From the NCBI GenBank assembly GCA_003478935.1, contig QUFP01000006.1, forward strand, positions 62,001-126,000: a stretch of DNA of 64,000 nt, read 5' to 3'. Below the pieces are notes generated by a model. It made no database searches and was not told where the DNA came from. It saw only the letters and a list, made by a program, of their open reading frames with translations. Made by a program: the position numbers and the translations under genes. This stretch comes from Firmicutes bacterium AF25-13AC (lineage in GTDB: Bacteria > Bacillota > Clostridia > Lachnospirales > Lachnospiraceae). This document shows, piece after piece, positions 1 to 9,185 of this stretch (position 1 is the stretch's first letter; the number at the start of each line of letters is the position of its first letter).

Positions 1-687
1 CCAGCGTCAGCTTACGCTGCATCTTTGACATCTTGTTAATTGTCTCAACCATGTGAACAGGAACACGAATGGTTCTTGCCTGATCAGCAAGTGCTCTTGT
101 GACAGACTGGCGAATCCACCATGTCGCATAGGTACTAAGCTTATATCCTTTGGTATAGTCAAACTTCTCTACACCCTTGATAAGTCCTAGATTTCCCTCC
201 TGAACAAGATCCAGAAAGCTCATGCCACGTCCGGTGTAACGCTTTGCAATACTGACTACAAGACGAAGGTTTGCCTCGATCAGACGCTCTTTTGCGGACT
301 CATCGCCCTGAGCTTTTCTCTTTGCAAGCTCCATCTCCTCATCCGCTGTAAGAAGCGGTACTGTACCGATCTCCTTTAATACATACGGACAGGATCCTCT
401 GTTCCTACACCCTCAAGCAGATCAATTGCATCAAGATCAACATCTTCCTCATCATCGGAAAAATCTATATCTTTATCAAAATCATCTGCTGCCATATCTT
501 CTGTTGCGGCACGCAGAACATCAATCTTCTTGCGCTCCAGATATGTGTATACAAATTCCAGTTCTTCTGGTGTCAGGGTTTCACCGGCAAAAAAATCATT
601 TACATCATTGAAATCCAGCGTCTTATTCTTGCTAAGGCCAATTTCAACTAACTTTGTCAAACGTTCCTTTAATACTTCTTTTTCCAT
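1..687 (-). CDS. rpoD: RNA polymerase primary sigma factor RpoD (partial, frameshifted)
   Basis: Housekeeping sigma-70 factor that directs RNA polymerase to most promoters. The N-terminal about 100 residues are an acidic region 1.1. Region 1.2 (YLKEIGT) and region 2 ([34 protein letters not shown]) follow, and the gene leaves the window before regions 3-4. Region 1.1 ends at a TAA directly after DPVRMY; the family sequence YLKEIG continues in the next frame, so one T appears to be missing near 378-379 (sense TATTAAAG instead of TATTTAAAG). I chose the ATG at 687 ([10 protein letters not shown]) because AGAAAGGA sits 9 bases upstream of it; an upstream TTG at 711 has no ribosome site. Loss of RpoD would be lethal, so I read the shift as a sequence error. 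Identity is secure. Confidence 0.93.
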
Positions 688-820
688 GTGCATTGTCCTT
701 TCTGTAAACAATTCTCACACTGTTTCTATGTATGCCCAGGTACGCCTTTCTTTTATTCACGCCATTGGCTTCCTGTTGAAGCATCAAACAGCCACTTGCG
801 CAATACCTTAGCAACTTTAT

Positions 821-849
821 ATTATACAGGAAGTCCCCTCATTTGTAAA
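821..849 (-). promoter_or_regulatory. Predicted promoter of rpoD
   Basis: Read on the minus strand: TTTACA, a 17-base spacer, then TATAAT. It lies about 130 bases upstream of the rpoD start, so rpoD has its own sigma-A-type promoter downstream of the lipid kinase gene. Confidence 0.7.
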
Positions 850-867
850 GAGTTTTTTGAATTTTCT

Positions 868-1785
868 TTACTTTTCTTGTGGAATCGTTTCGGCCGGCAC
901 TGCAATCTTCATTGCCTGCGGTATTGCCTGAATATGAACTTTCTTGTGGCTTCCGCCATATTCTCCATCAAGCACCCAGTCAATATCACTGTCGCTTTCA
1001 ACTATCAGATCTGAAATCTCATAATTTGCTATAAACTTTGAATTTGGATTCTTTGTTACTAGATCTGCCAGCATAACAGAAAAATCTACTGCATTATCTG
1101 GTCTGTAAACGATCATAAGATTTAGCTTGCCATCGTCAAGCTCTACATTTTGTCCGCTTATGTTCTTCATGCCGCCTACGCTGAATGAATTGTAGACCAT
1201 TGCATAAATGCACTCTCCTGCAATCTCCTCGTCGCCAAATGAAAAGCGCACATGATATGGTTTTAGATTTCCAACCTGACGGATTCCTTCTAATATATAA
1301 GCGTTATGGCCTAACGCATTTTTTGTTTTCTGCGGTGTGTTCCAGGAAACCTCTGTAAATGCACCAAATGCTGCTACATAGACGAAATAGCTGTTTTCCT
1401 GAAATTTACCTACATCGACAGCACGGAATTTTTCCTCTGCAATCACATTTGCACAGCGCTTCATCTGTGACGGAAGGCCGAGGCTATACGCATAGTCGTT
1501 AGTTGAGCCTGCCGGAATGTAGCCAATCTTTGGACGTCTTTTTTCGTCAATAGTCATCACACCATCAAGCACCTCGCTTAATGTGCCGTCTCCACCGCTG
1601 CAGACTACAAGATCATAGGCAGCACCCAATTCCTTTGCAAGTCTTGTCGCATCTGCCCGCTCTTGTGTCGAGTATACAACAGTCTCGTATCCAGCCTTAT
1701 TGAATGTGTCAATAATATCTGCCAGATGATTTCGAATCAGTCCTTTTCCAGAATGTAAGTTGTAAATAAATAGTAGTCTTTTCAT
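868..1785 (-). CDS. Diacylglycerol/lipid kinase, YegS/BmrU family
   Basis: Predicted cytoplasmic, membrane-associated lipid kinase of 305 residues, the normal size for the DagK_cat family. The N-terminal nucleotide-binding segment (YNLHSGKG, residues 8-15), the signature GGDGT at 64-68 and the substrate-side motif PAGSTNDYA at 91-99 are all present. Family members phosphorylate diacylglycerol or related lipids, either for phospholipid recycling or for unknown signalling roles; the sequence does not settle the substrate. It lies 21 bases downstream of the TPR lipoprotein gene and is probably co-transcribed with it. The preferred start is the ATG at 1785 (MKRLLFIYN). Confidence 0.88.
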   Translation of the reverse strand: MKRLLFIYNLHSGKGLIRNHLADIIDTFNKAGYETVVYSTQERADATRLAKELGAAYDLVVCSGGDGTLSEVLDGVMTIDEKRRPKIGYIPAGSTNDYAYSLGLPSQMKRCANVIAEEKFRAVDVGKFQENSYFVYVAAFGAFTEVSWNTPQKTKNALGHNAYILEGIRQVGNLKPYHVRFSFGDEEIAGECIYAMVYNSFSVGGMKNISGQNVELDDGKLNLMIVYRPDNAVDFSVMLADLVTKNPNSKFIANYEISDLIVESDSDIDWVLDGEYGGSHKKVHIQAIPQAMKIAVPAETIPQEK

Positions 1786-1806
1786 AGAATACCTGCCTTT
1801 CCTGCA

Positions 1807-2958
1807 TCATCTGGAGTACAAAAATGCCAGTTCTTTTTTGGCATCTTTGTCTGCCGGATACTGCTCTAAATAACTCATCAGTTTTTCAATTGCCGTATCG
1901 TAGTTCCCCATTTTTTCATAGCAGATGCTTTCATTCCATAAAAAATCTGCCATCTGGCTCTCATCTGCCAGCTGCATCCCTTTTTGAATCATAATCAGCG
2001 CATCCTGATATTCTCCCTGACGAACAAGGCACGATGAAAGCTGATTGTAAAGCCCGGCATCCTGTGGATCGTGCTTTATCTGTTCCTGATAAAGATTTAT
2101 GGCCTCCTCACTTTTTCCCTGAAGTTCATAGCAATAGCCAAGATAATACCCTGCCTGTGCATATCCTTTGTTGTAAGATTCCTCAAATGCAGAAAATGCC
2201 TCATCTGTCTGCTCTAGCTCTAAATAAATACGCCCGCGGTAGCACCAGTCCTTTGCCTCGTAGGGAATGACCTCTAATGCTGCATTAAGCACGACCTGGC
2301 GCGCATCTTGTGCTTCTGCCTTTTTTAATGCATCTGCCATCGTTAGATATCCCTCGTAGTTGCGGTTATCTATATCAAGGCACTCCTGATAGCAGTGAAG
2401 TGCCTGATCTACATCATCCATTAAAAGATATACATTTCCTGTCAGCTGATATATGTCACGCAGACGATAGCCTGCCTCAATGAGCTCATTGTAATCCTCA
2501 AGTGATCCCTCATAGTCGCCAAGCTTCATTTTTGCTTCTGCGCGATATCCAACCACATCAAGGCGACAGGAGCTGTCGAGTGACCCGGCAGCTTCTATCG
2601 CCTGCTGAAAGCTTTCTATTGCTTTTTCATATTCTTCTAATCCATTATAGGCAAGCCCCATTCCTCTATAGCTATAGAAAGAACTGCCGCCTAGGTTAAG
2701 GGCTTGTGTGAAGCTTTCGATTGCTTCCTCATAATACCCCTGAGCGCAGTAGGCCTGACCCAAATTACAATAGTAGGCATCCTCTGACGGCTCCTGCGTT
2801 ATTGCCTGCTTAAATAAATATACGGCATTTTGATAGTCCCCGTTTTGATATGCCTCTAATCCCTTTTTGTTGCTGTTTGAACCTGCGGGGGCACAGGCGC
2901 TGATGGCAGCTGCCATCAGTGTCAATGCCCCCGCAAGTATTATATTTTTTTTTCGCAT
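1807..2958 (-). CDS. TPR-repeat lipoprotein
   Basis: A 383-residue secreted lipoprotein. Residues 1-21 form a signal peptide with a basic start (MRKKN), a hydrophobic core and a lipobox ending AISAC, so Cys22 should be lipidated and the protein anchored outside the membrane. From about residue 33 to the end it is almost entirely tetratricopeptide repeats of about 34 residues (for example NGDYQNAVYLFKQAITQEP). Such solenoids usually scaffold protein complexes; no catalytic domain is visible, so the partner is unknown. It is the first gene of a likely two-gene unit with the lipid kinase. Confidence 0.85.
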   Translation of the reverse strand: MRKKNIILAGALTLMAAAISACAPAGSNSNKKGLEAYQNGDYQNAVYLFKQAITQEPSEDAYYCNLGQAYCAQGYYEEAIESFTQALNLGGSSFYSYRGMGLAYNGLEEYEKAIESFQQAIEAAGSLDSSCRLDVVGYRAEAKMKLGDYEGSLEDYNELIEAGYRLRDIYQLTGNVYLLMDDVDQALHCYQECLDIDNRNYEGYLTMADALKKAEAQDARQVVLNAALEVIPYEAKDWCYRGRIYLELEQTDEAFSAFEESYNKGYAQAGYYLGYCYELQGKSEEAINLYQEQIKHDPQDAGLYNQLSSCLVRQGEYQDALIMIQKGMQLADESQMADFLWNESICYEKMGNYDTAIEKLMSYLEQYPADKDAKKELAFLYSR

Positions 2959-3020
2959 AAATTATATTCTTTCAGTTTTATCGTTGTGAAAACAAAATTT
3001 TGGTTCTATTTTCATACACT

Positions 3021-3049
3021 ATTTTATCCCTTTATTGGATTGATTTCAA
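3021..3049 (-). promoter_or_regulatory. Predicted promoter of the TPR lipoprotein-lipid kinase unit
   Basis: On the minus strand: TTGAAA, 17 bases, TAAAAT, about 60 bases upstream of the lipoprotein start codon at 2958. It lies in the 118-bp gap after the galT stop codon. Confidence 0.55.
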
Positions 3050-3076
3050 CCCTATATTGAAAAAATATAATACTAA

Positions 3077-4570
3077 TTATAATGTTTCGATAAAACGAAG
3101 GAATCCTTCTCTTCCGCTTTCTGTGCGCTTATAGACACCTGCATCTTCTAGAACCTGTGCGAATACTTTTCCTACCTCGTCCTGCAAAATTGCATCGATG
3201 TTGGATTCGTCTATCTTGTCGTAGGAAGCCATAAATTCTTCTGCCCAATCAGCGTGCTTTGCCAGAACTTCGTCTTCGCGAAGATTTTTTCCTGCAAGAA
3301 TAGCCTCTTTGAGTGCTGACAGCTCGCCTTTTAGACGTGACGGCAGTACGGCAAGACCCATAACTTCGATAAGACCGATATTTTCTCTCTTGATATGATG
3401 CAGCTTTTCGTGCGGATGGTAAACTCCAAGCGGATGCTCTGGTGTTGTAATGTTGTTTCTAAGCACAAGATCAAGCTCGAAGATGCCGTCTTTCTTTCTT
3501 GCAATTGGCGTGATTGTGTTATGTGGCTCTCCATCTGTCTCGGCAAAGATGAAGCTTTCCTCATCGGTGTAGCCTCTCCATGCCTTTAAGATATGATCAG
3601 CCAGATCAATCAGACGCTCTCTGTCGTTATGGCGAATACGGATAACTGACATAGGCCACTTAACAATACCTGCCTCTACATCCTCGTAGCCTGGGATTGT
3701 TACTGGTGTCTCAATTGGAGCCTTTGCCATTGCAAACTCATAGTGACCACCCTGGAAATGATCATGTGTCAGAATAGAACCGCCTACGATTGGAAGATCA
3801 GCATTTGATCCAAGGAAGTAATGCGGGAACTGACCGACAAAATCAAACAGCTTTACAAATGTGCTGCGGTCGATCTTCATCGGTGAATGCTCTCCGCAAA
3901 ATACGATACAATGCTCATTATAGTACACATATGGAGAATACTGGAAGCCCCACTGAGACTGATTAATTGTAATCGGGATGATTCTGTGGTTCTGTCTTGC
4001 CGGATGGTTAACACGTCCTGCATAGCCTTCGTTCTGAATGCAAAGCAGACATTTTGGATAACCGCTCTGCTTCTGTGTACGTGCTGCTGCAATCGCCTTT
4101 GGATCCTTCTCTGGCTTTGACAGATTGATTGTAATATCAAGATCACCATATTCAGTGGCGGTAATCCACTTCATATCCTTGCAGACACGATAGCGGCGGA
4201 TATAGTTTGAATCCTGACTCATCTTGTAGAAATATTCGGTTGCCTTCTCTGGGCTTTCCTTATATTCATTCCAGAATGCCTCTCTTACCTGTGACGGTCT
4301 TGGCATAAGCGCATTCATCAGCTTTGTGTCAAACAAATCACGGTACACTACGCTGTCCTGTGTCAGTCCACGACTGCATGCATCTGCAAGCAGCACATCT
4401 AAAATTTCCTCTAACGGTGCTGCTGTCGGTGCTTCCTGTTCCTCATAATCATCAAGCTGCATAATTTCAAGCAGCTGATTTGTTGTATAAATGCGCTCAC
4501 ACTCAGGTGTCAGTCCTGTATCAATTCCATACTGAACGAGTGCTGCGATTGCCTCATATACTGTCATCAC
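3077..4570 (-). CDS. galT: UDP-glucose--hexose-1-phosphate uridylyltransferase (class II GalT)
   Basis: Leloir-pathway enzyme that exchanges UMP between UDP-glucose and galactose-1-phosphate. At about 497 residues it is the longer, class II form typical of Firmicutes. Residues 269-276 (HDHFQGGH) hold the active-site histidine region, and CLLC (174-177) precedes the nucleotide-binding core. The start is GTG at 4570 or ATG at 4567; AAAGG lies 9-12 bases upstream. It follows galK by 79 bases on the same strand, so the pair is probably one operon. The epimerase galE is not in the window. Confidence 0.95.
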   Translation of the reverse strand: MMTVYEAIAALVQYGIDTGLTPECERIYTTNQLLEIMQLDDYEEQEAPTAAPLEEILDVLLADACSRGLTQDSVVYRDLFDTKLMNALMPRPSQVREAFWNEYKESPEKATEYFYKMSQDSNYIRRYRVCKDMKWITATEYGDLDITINLSKPEKDPKAIAAARTQKQSGYPKCLLCIQNEGYAGRVNHPARQNHRIIPITINQSQWGFQYSPYVYYNEHCIVFCGEHSPMKIDRSTFVKLFDFVGQFPHYFLGSNADLPIVGGSILTHDHFQGGHYEFAMAKAPIETPVTIPGYEDVEAGIVKWPMSVIRIRHNDRERLIDLADHILKAWRGYTDEESFIFAETDGEPHNTITPIARKKDGIFELDLVLRNNITTPEHPLGVYHPHEKLHHIKRENIGLIEVMGLAVLPSRLKGELSALKEAILAGKNLREDEVLAKHADWAEEFMASYDKIDESNIDAILQDEVGKVFAQVLEDAGVYKRTESGREGFLRFIETL

Positions 4571-4649
4571 TCTACCATGCCTTTCTAGAAAGTCTTTTTT
4601 CTAAGTTAAGTAATATTACGAATTGCTCCGTTGCTTTTCGCCCCTGGTA

Positions 4650-5819
4650 TTACATCTTGTGTGCGCCGTCACCTACGGTTACTACGTAGAAGTCTGCTGC
4701 ATAGCCGATCTTATCCTTATATACATTTCCTACGTTCTCGATGAAGGCATCAATCTTGTCATCTTCTACGATACTTACGGTACAGCCGCCAAAGCCTGCT
4801 CCTGTCATTCTAGAACCGATTACACCCGGCTGCTCCCATGCAGTCTCAGCTAAGGTATCAAGCTCAATTCCTGTTACCTCGTAGTCATCACGCAGTGATA
4901 CATGAGATTCGTTCATGAGCTTTCCAAACAGTGCGATATCGTTATTCTTAAGTGCCTCTACTGCACGGATAGTTCTCTGGTTCTCATATACAGCATGCTT
5001 TGCTCTCTTTCTGTTTACTGGATCGGTGATTGTATCTGCAATGGCATCAAACTCTTCCTCTGTAAGCTCACCAAGGCTGTTGATTGGCTTTACTGCCTGA
5101 AGCTGTGCAAGTGCTGTCTCACACTGGCTTCTTCTTTCATTATACTTGGAATCTGCAAGTCCTCTCTTCTTGTTGCTGCATGCAATTACAATCTTTGCAC
5201 CTGTAAGCTCAAGCGGTGCATAGGTGTAGGAAAGATCTGCTGTGTCAAGGAAGATTGCATGACCTGCTTTTCCCATTGCGATAGCAAACTGATCCATGAT
5301 ACCACAGTTTACGCCGTTGAATTTGTTCTCTGAGAACTGGCAGATCTTGCTGACTTCAACCATATCAACATCAAAGCCAAACTGATCATTTAAAATAACA
5401 GCTGTTGCAACTTCGATAGATGCTGAGGAGGAAAGACCGGAACCATTCGGAATATTTCCATAATATAAAATATCAAGACCACTATCAATGGTATAACCCT
5501 TCTGTGTATATGCCCACATAACACCCTTCGGGTAATTGCACCAGTTATCTGCCGGAACATTTGTAAACTCGTTTGCCGGTCCCTCTACTGCCAGCATTCC
5601 AAATCTGGTAAAGTTCAGGGAGTAAAAACGCATCTTGCCGCAGTCGTTCTTTCTTGCCAGAGCGTAGGTACCAATGCTGAGTGCGCATGGGAATACATGA
5701 CCGCCGTTATAATCGGTATGCTCTCCAATCAGATTAACACGTCCTGGCGCAAAATAAAACTCAGGCTCTCTTCCTTCTCCAAAAATCTTTGCAAATTCTT
5801 CTCTCATTTTAGTCTGCAT
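4650..5819 (-). CDS. galK: Galactokinase
   Basis: GHMP-family kinase of 389 residues that phosphorylates galactose to galactose-1-phosphate with ATP, the first Leloir step. All three signatures are visible: the galactokinase motif GRVNLIGEHTDYNGG (26-40), the phosphate-binding loop NGSGLSSSAS (125-134) and motif 3 GAGFGGC (340-346). Its length is normal. AAGGAG precedes the start at 5819. First gene of galK-galT; with rhaB and the uronate genes nearby it fits use of pectin side-chain sugars. Confidence 0.97.
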   Translation of the reverse strand: MQTKMREEFAKIFGEGREPEFYFAPGRVNLIGEHTDYNGGHVFPCALSIGTYALARKNDCGKMRFYSLNFTRFGMLAVEGPANEFTNVPADNWCNYPKGVMWAYTQKGYTIDSGLDILYYGNIPNGSGLSSSASIEVATAVILNDQFGFDVDMVEVSKICQFSENKFNGVNCGIMDQFAIAMGKAGHAIFLDTADLSYTYAPLELTGAKIVIACSNKKRGLADSKYNERRSQCETALAQLQAVKPINSLGELTEEEFDAIADTITDPVNRKRAKHAVYENQRTIRAVEALKNNDIALFGKLMNESHVSLRDDYEVTGIELDTLAETAWEQPGVIGSRMTGAGFGGCTVSIVEDDKIDAFIENVGNVYKDKIGYAADFYVVTVGDGAHKM

Positions 5820-5856
5820 AATTGTAATCTCCTTATCTGCTTATATCCGCTTCACT

Positions 5857-5912
5857 ATCAGGTATTTCCCTGATGCTGACCTAAGCATATCACGAAATAT
5901 GTCTGCTGTAAA
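5857..5912 (-). promoter_or_regulatory. Predicted galKT promoter with leader dyad
   Basis: On the minus strand TTTACA (5907-5912), 17 bases, TATGCT (5884-5889). Just after the likely transcription start is an inverted repeat, ATCAGG-6 bases-CCTGAT (5857-5874), which could be an operator or a small leader hairpin. The regulator is not identifiable. Confidence 0.5.
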
Positions 5913-5963
5913 TAAAATAACTTTGCAATTATTATAAATATATTGAGATTTGCCTTTTGTTTT

Positions 5964-5996
5964 CAAAAAAAGAACCCCGCCGAAACGGGATTCTCT
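5964..5996 (-). terminator. Rho-independent terminator after rhaB
   Basis: On the minus strand an AGAATCCCG/CGGGGTTCT stem with a 6-base loop is followed by seven T. It ends transcription of rhaB before galK. Confidence 0.85.
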
Positions 5997-6029
5997 TTTT
6001 TCGTCTTTTATCACAAACTAATTTGTAAA

Positions 6030-7436
6030 TCAGTCTACTTTTTTTACATCAAATGATGATGCAACACACTCTCTTGCCTCTTCAAGTGTCTTAAAGCTGC
6101 CATCCTTTAACATTTGAACCATAAGATTGCCAAGTGCTGTGCCTTCTACTGGTCCTGCATAAACTTCTTTTCCTGTAAAGGTTTTGATTTTCTGATTTAA
6201 GAACATATCCTGGCAGCCGCCGCCTACAACATGGATTCTTGTAAACTTGCGTCCAGACATTTCTTCAAGCTCTGCAACAGTATCCTTATAGCTTTGAGCA
6301 AGTGAATTGTAGATAACTACCATAACCTCACCCATAGACTGCGGAATCTTCTGGCCTGTTCTCTCACAATAATAGCGTACTGCATCTGTCATGCTCTTTG
6401 GTGCAAGGAAGCTGTTGTCATTGCAATTTACGATTGATGGGAAGCCATCTGCCTCTTTTGCCATTGCAATCAGCTCTGGGAACGTGTAGGTCTTATCGTC
6501 TGTATTCATTTCCTTGCGGACATTCTGCAGCATCCACAGACCCATGATATTCTTTAAATAACGGAAACGATAATCATAACCGCCTTCGTTTGTAAAGTTA
6601 TACTTCATGCTCTTTAAGCTGCACTCTGCATACTTTCTCTCAATTCCCATAAGTGACCATGTACCTGAACTTAAATAGATAAAGTCATCATCGTTTGCCG
6701 GAACTGCCAAAACAGCGGAGCCTGTATCGTGTGTTGCTGGAAGAATTACTTCTGTCTGGCATCCGCACTTTTTTGCAATCTCTGGCTTTAACATACCAAC
6801 GCTTGTCTTTGGCATATGAAGCTTTCCAAAGATCTTAGATGGAATGCCGATTCTGTCAAGCAGCTCGTAGTCCCAATCCTTTGTAACGGCATTTACAAGC
6901 TGTCCTGTCGTTGCATTAGTGTACTCGTTCATCATCACTCCGGTAAGCAGGTAGTTAAAATACTCTGGAACCATCAGATAATGTTCTGCATTCTTGATAT
7001 ACTCTGGATGCTCATTCTTAATTGCAAGAAGCTGATAGATAGAATTATACAGCTGCTTCTGGATTCCTGTGCGCTCATACAGCTCCTCTGGGGAGATCAT
7101 TGTCTCTAAGAGTTTATCCATATCATCTGTACGGCTGTCACGATATGCAATTGTATCTCCAAGAATCTGATTATTCTTATCAAGAAGAACAAAGTCAACA
7201 CCCCATGTATCGATACCCATAGATGATGGTGCCTTTCCTGCCTTTGCACAGGCTGCAATTCCGTTTACAATTTCTTCAAACAGTCTGTCTAACTCCCAAC
7301 ACAGATGACCATCTCTTGTTACATTTCCATTTGTAAAACGGTACATTTCCTCAAGAACGATCTTTCCATCCTCAAGATGTGCTAAAATATGTCTTCCACT
7401 TGATGCACCGATATCAACTGCTAAGTAATATTTCAT
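6030..7436 (-). CDS. rhaB: Rhamnulokinase
   Basis: FGGY-family sugar kinase (468 residues) that phosphorylates L-rhamnulose in rhamnose catabolism. The N-terminal phosphate-1 motif is the RhaB form, AVDIGASSGR (6-15), followed by SSMGIDTWGVDF (71-82); the adenosine-binding side shows HVVGGGCQD near residue 405. The length matches the family. AAAGGAGA lies 8 bases before the start. It follows the PIN/NYN-like gene by only 22 bases and may be read through from it; rhaA, rhaD and a regulator are not nearby. Rhamnose is the likely product of rhamnogalacturonan, which fits the lyase at the right end of the window. Confidence 0.93.
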   Translation of the reverse strand: MKYYLAVDIGASSGRHILAHLEDGKIVLEEMYRFTNGNVTRDGHLCWELDRLFEEIVNGIAACAKAGKAPSSMGIDTWGVDFVLLDKNNQILGDTIAYRDSRTDDMDKLLETMISPEELYERTGIQKQLYNSIYQLLAIKNEHPEYIKNAEHYLMVPEYFNYLLTGVMMNEYTNATTGQLVNAVTKDWDYELLDRIGIPSKIFGKLHMPKTSVGMLKPEIAKKCGCQTEVILPATHDTGSAVLAVPANDDDFIYLSSGTWSLMGIERKYAECSLKSMKYNFTNEGGYDYRFRYLKNIMGLWMLQNVRKEMNTDDKTYTFPELIAMAKEADGFPSIVNCNDNSFLAPKSMTDAVRYYCERTGQKIPQSMGEVMVVIYNSLAQSYKDTVAELEEMSGRKFTRIHVVGGGCQDMFLNQKIKTFTGKEVYAGPVEGTALGNLMVQMLKDGSFKTLEEARECVASSFDVKKVD

Positions 7437-7458
7437 GATTCATATCTCCTTTTTATAT

Positions 7459-8973
7459 TTATTCAAAGCTTGCTGCAATGTTGCTTTGTGCCTTCGGACG
7501 GCGTCCTCTGCGCGCTGGCTTTTTTGGTTCCGTTGTTTCCTCAGCTGGCTTCTCCTGCACTGGCTTTTCCTTTACTTGCTTCTCCTTTGCCGTTTTTTCC
7601 TTTACTGGCTTTTCCTCAGCTGGCGCTGCCTCTTTTTTAGCTCTTGTACTTCTTGTAATTGGCTTTCTGGCTGGCTTTGCCGGCTTTTCTTCTGCTGGCT
7701 TTTCTTCTAGCTTTTCTTCTGCTGCTAAAGCTTCTTTTTCTGTTTTCTTCTTTGAAGTTTTAGCTGTTCTTGTCTTCTTTGGCTTTACTTCATTTTCTGA
7801 TGCTTCTTCCTGCTTGGGTGCTTTTTTCGTTTTTGCAGGTGCCTTTTTCTTTACTGGCTTTGTCTTAGTTTCTTCTACATGATGAATGGTCATTCCGCTT
7901 TCCACTACAGTAATAGTTGAAGCTGACACTGCCGCAGCAATCTTCTTTTGAAGATCTTCCTCACTGCTATCCTTATACTGCGCATCTGCCTTTTCAAGCT
8001 CCTTTCTGACAGAATCTGGAAGCTGTGCAGGTGGCATTACAGAAATTGGCTTATGCTGCTGAACTGGATAAATTATTGTATCAGATGCAAAATTTTCTGG
8101 TTCTTTGTTTTCTTTTTGCTGTTCTGGTTCATGTACTGGTTCTTCTGCAGATTCTTTCTCTGCAGATTTTTCCTGTACTGGCTCTTCTGCAGACTTTTCC
8201 TGTACCGGTTCTGTCTCCTGTACTAATTCTTTTGCAGGCTCTTCCTGTACTGACTCTGTTTCCTGTACTGGTTCTTCTTCTATAGGTTCTTCCTGTACTT
8301 CTTCCTCTGCAGGTGCTTCTTCTATTTCTTGTTCAGCCACTTCATCTGTTTCTTCTGGCTCTTCTTCCTGCATTATTTCTTCTGCTTCACTGCTTTCTTT
8401 GTCATTAACAGCCTCTGCTTCATTTACAGCTTCATTTACAGCCTCTTTTACAGCTTCTTTTGTTTCTGGTGCAGAGTCTTCTTCTGACTCTTCTAAGTCA
8501 CTGTCACCCTGAGCCTCAAGCTCTTCGCTCATTGCTGCGAGTTCTTCTTCCATTGCACGTGCACGCTCTTTTGCAGTTGCATTTTTAAAGCGGTTCTGTC
8601 TTGCATTGCCATCTGCGATTGTCGCAAAGCAGTATACATATCCGTCAAAGCGGAATGTTCTCTTCCAAAAATCTACTACGTGCTTAAATCCGTTGTCTTT
8701 ACTGATAATATAGAAATAGGAATCTTTTGCCTCATGAATCAGATAGCCCAGATACGTGGATAGCTGAAAATCAAGTGCATTTTTTCCACCGCACAGAATT
8801 TTGTACTTTGATACCTGTGCCTTTGAATTAAAAATCATATCCATTGCTTCAAAAGTAATGGTGTCTGCATTGTGACTATAAAAGATCACAACGCGGTCTT
8901 CTTCGCTAAGCTGCGCAATTCCTTTAATACCTTCTGATTTGACATTTTCATAGTCAATAAGATATGTTGCCAT
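7459..8973 (-). CDS. PIN/NYN-like domain protein with long charged tail
   Basis: A 504-residue protein of unknown role. Residues 1 to about 150 resemble a compact PIN/NYN nuclease fold: MATYLIDYENV places an acidic cluster at D7/E9, and further acidic residues sit in NALDFQL and ISKDNGF, the usual metal-binding layout. The rest is low-complexity, rich in Glu, Lys, Ala and Pro (repeats such as EEPVQE and KEKPVQEKPAEE), first acidic and then strongly basic toward the C-terminus, where it may bind nucleic acid. I chose the ATG at 8973 because AAAGGAGAA lies 7 bases upstream; the longer reading from 8994 has no such site. Nuclease activity is inferred from fold only. Confidence 0.7.
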   Translation of the reverse strand: MATYLIDYENVKSEGIKGIAQLSEEDRVVIFYSHNADTITFEAMDMIFNSKAQVSKYKILCGGKNALDFQLSTYLGYLIHEAKDSYFYIISKDNGFKHVVDFWKRTFRFDGYVYCFATIADGNARQNRFKNATAKERARAMEEELAAMSEELEAQGDSDLEESEEDSAPETKEAVKEAVNEAVNEAEAVNDKESSEAEEIMQEEEPEETDEVAEQEIEEAPAEEEVQEEPIEEEPVQETESVQEEPAKELVQETEPVQEKSAEEPVQEKSAEKESAEEPVHEPEQQKENKEPENFASDTIIYPVQQHKPISVMPPAQLPDSVRKELEKADAQYKDSSEEDLQKKIAAAVSASTITVVESGMTIHHVEETKTKPVKKKAPAKTKKAPKQEEASENEVKPKKTRTAKTSKKKTEKEALAAEEKLEEKPAEEKPAKPARKPITRSTRAKKEAAPAEEKPVKEKTAKEKQVKEKPVQEKPAEETTEPKKPARRGRRPKAQSNIAASFE

Positions 8974-9005
8974 AAAAGGTTTCTCCTTTAGCATTTATAG
9001 AGTCC

Positions 9006-9054
9006 GTGGTTAACCACTTCTTTCATCATATCATACAAAGAAGTCGCTTTGCAA
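9006..9054 (-). promoter_or_regulatory. Predicted promoter with 12-bp palindromic operator
   Basis: On the minus strand TTGCAA (9049-9054), 18 bases, TATGAT (9025-9030), then a perfect palindrome GTGGTTAACCAC (9006-9017) covering about +1 to +12. It would drive the PIN/NYN-like gene and perhaps rhaB. The palindrome's position suggests a repressor site; the regulator is unknown. Confidence 0.5.
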
Positions 9055-9149
9055 TAACATTTTTCCTATATATAACGCAATTTTTACTTTTTTCTTAAAA
9101 ATAGAAATAATCTTCTATAAAAATAGTAAATATAATTTCGTTTTCTTCT

Positions 9150-9180
9150 AAAAAAAGAGAACACATTTCTGTGCTCTCTT
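9150..9180 (-). terminator. Rho-independent terminator after the metal ATPase
   Basis: On the minus strand AGAGAGCACA and TGTGTTCTCT pair imperfectly around a GAAA loop and are followed by a T run. It lies right after the P-type ATPase stop. Confidence 0.8.
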
Positions 9181-9185
9181 TTCTC

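Noticed and set aside
8105..8512. Ser/Cys-rich plus-strand ORF
   Set aside because: It is the antisense of the Glu/Lys-rich tail of the PIN/NYN-like gene; same artefact as other Ser-rich ORFs opposite the DUF4340 and GldG-like genes.
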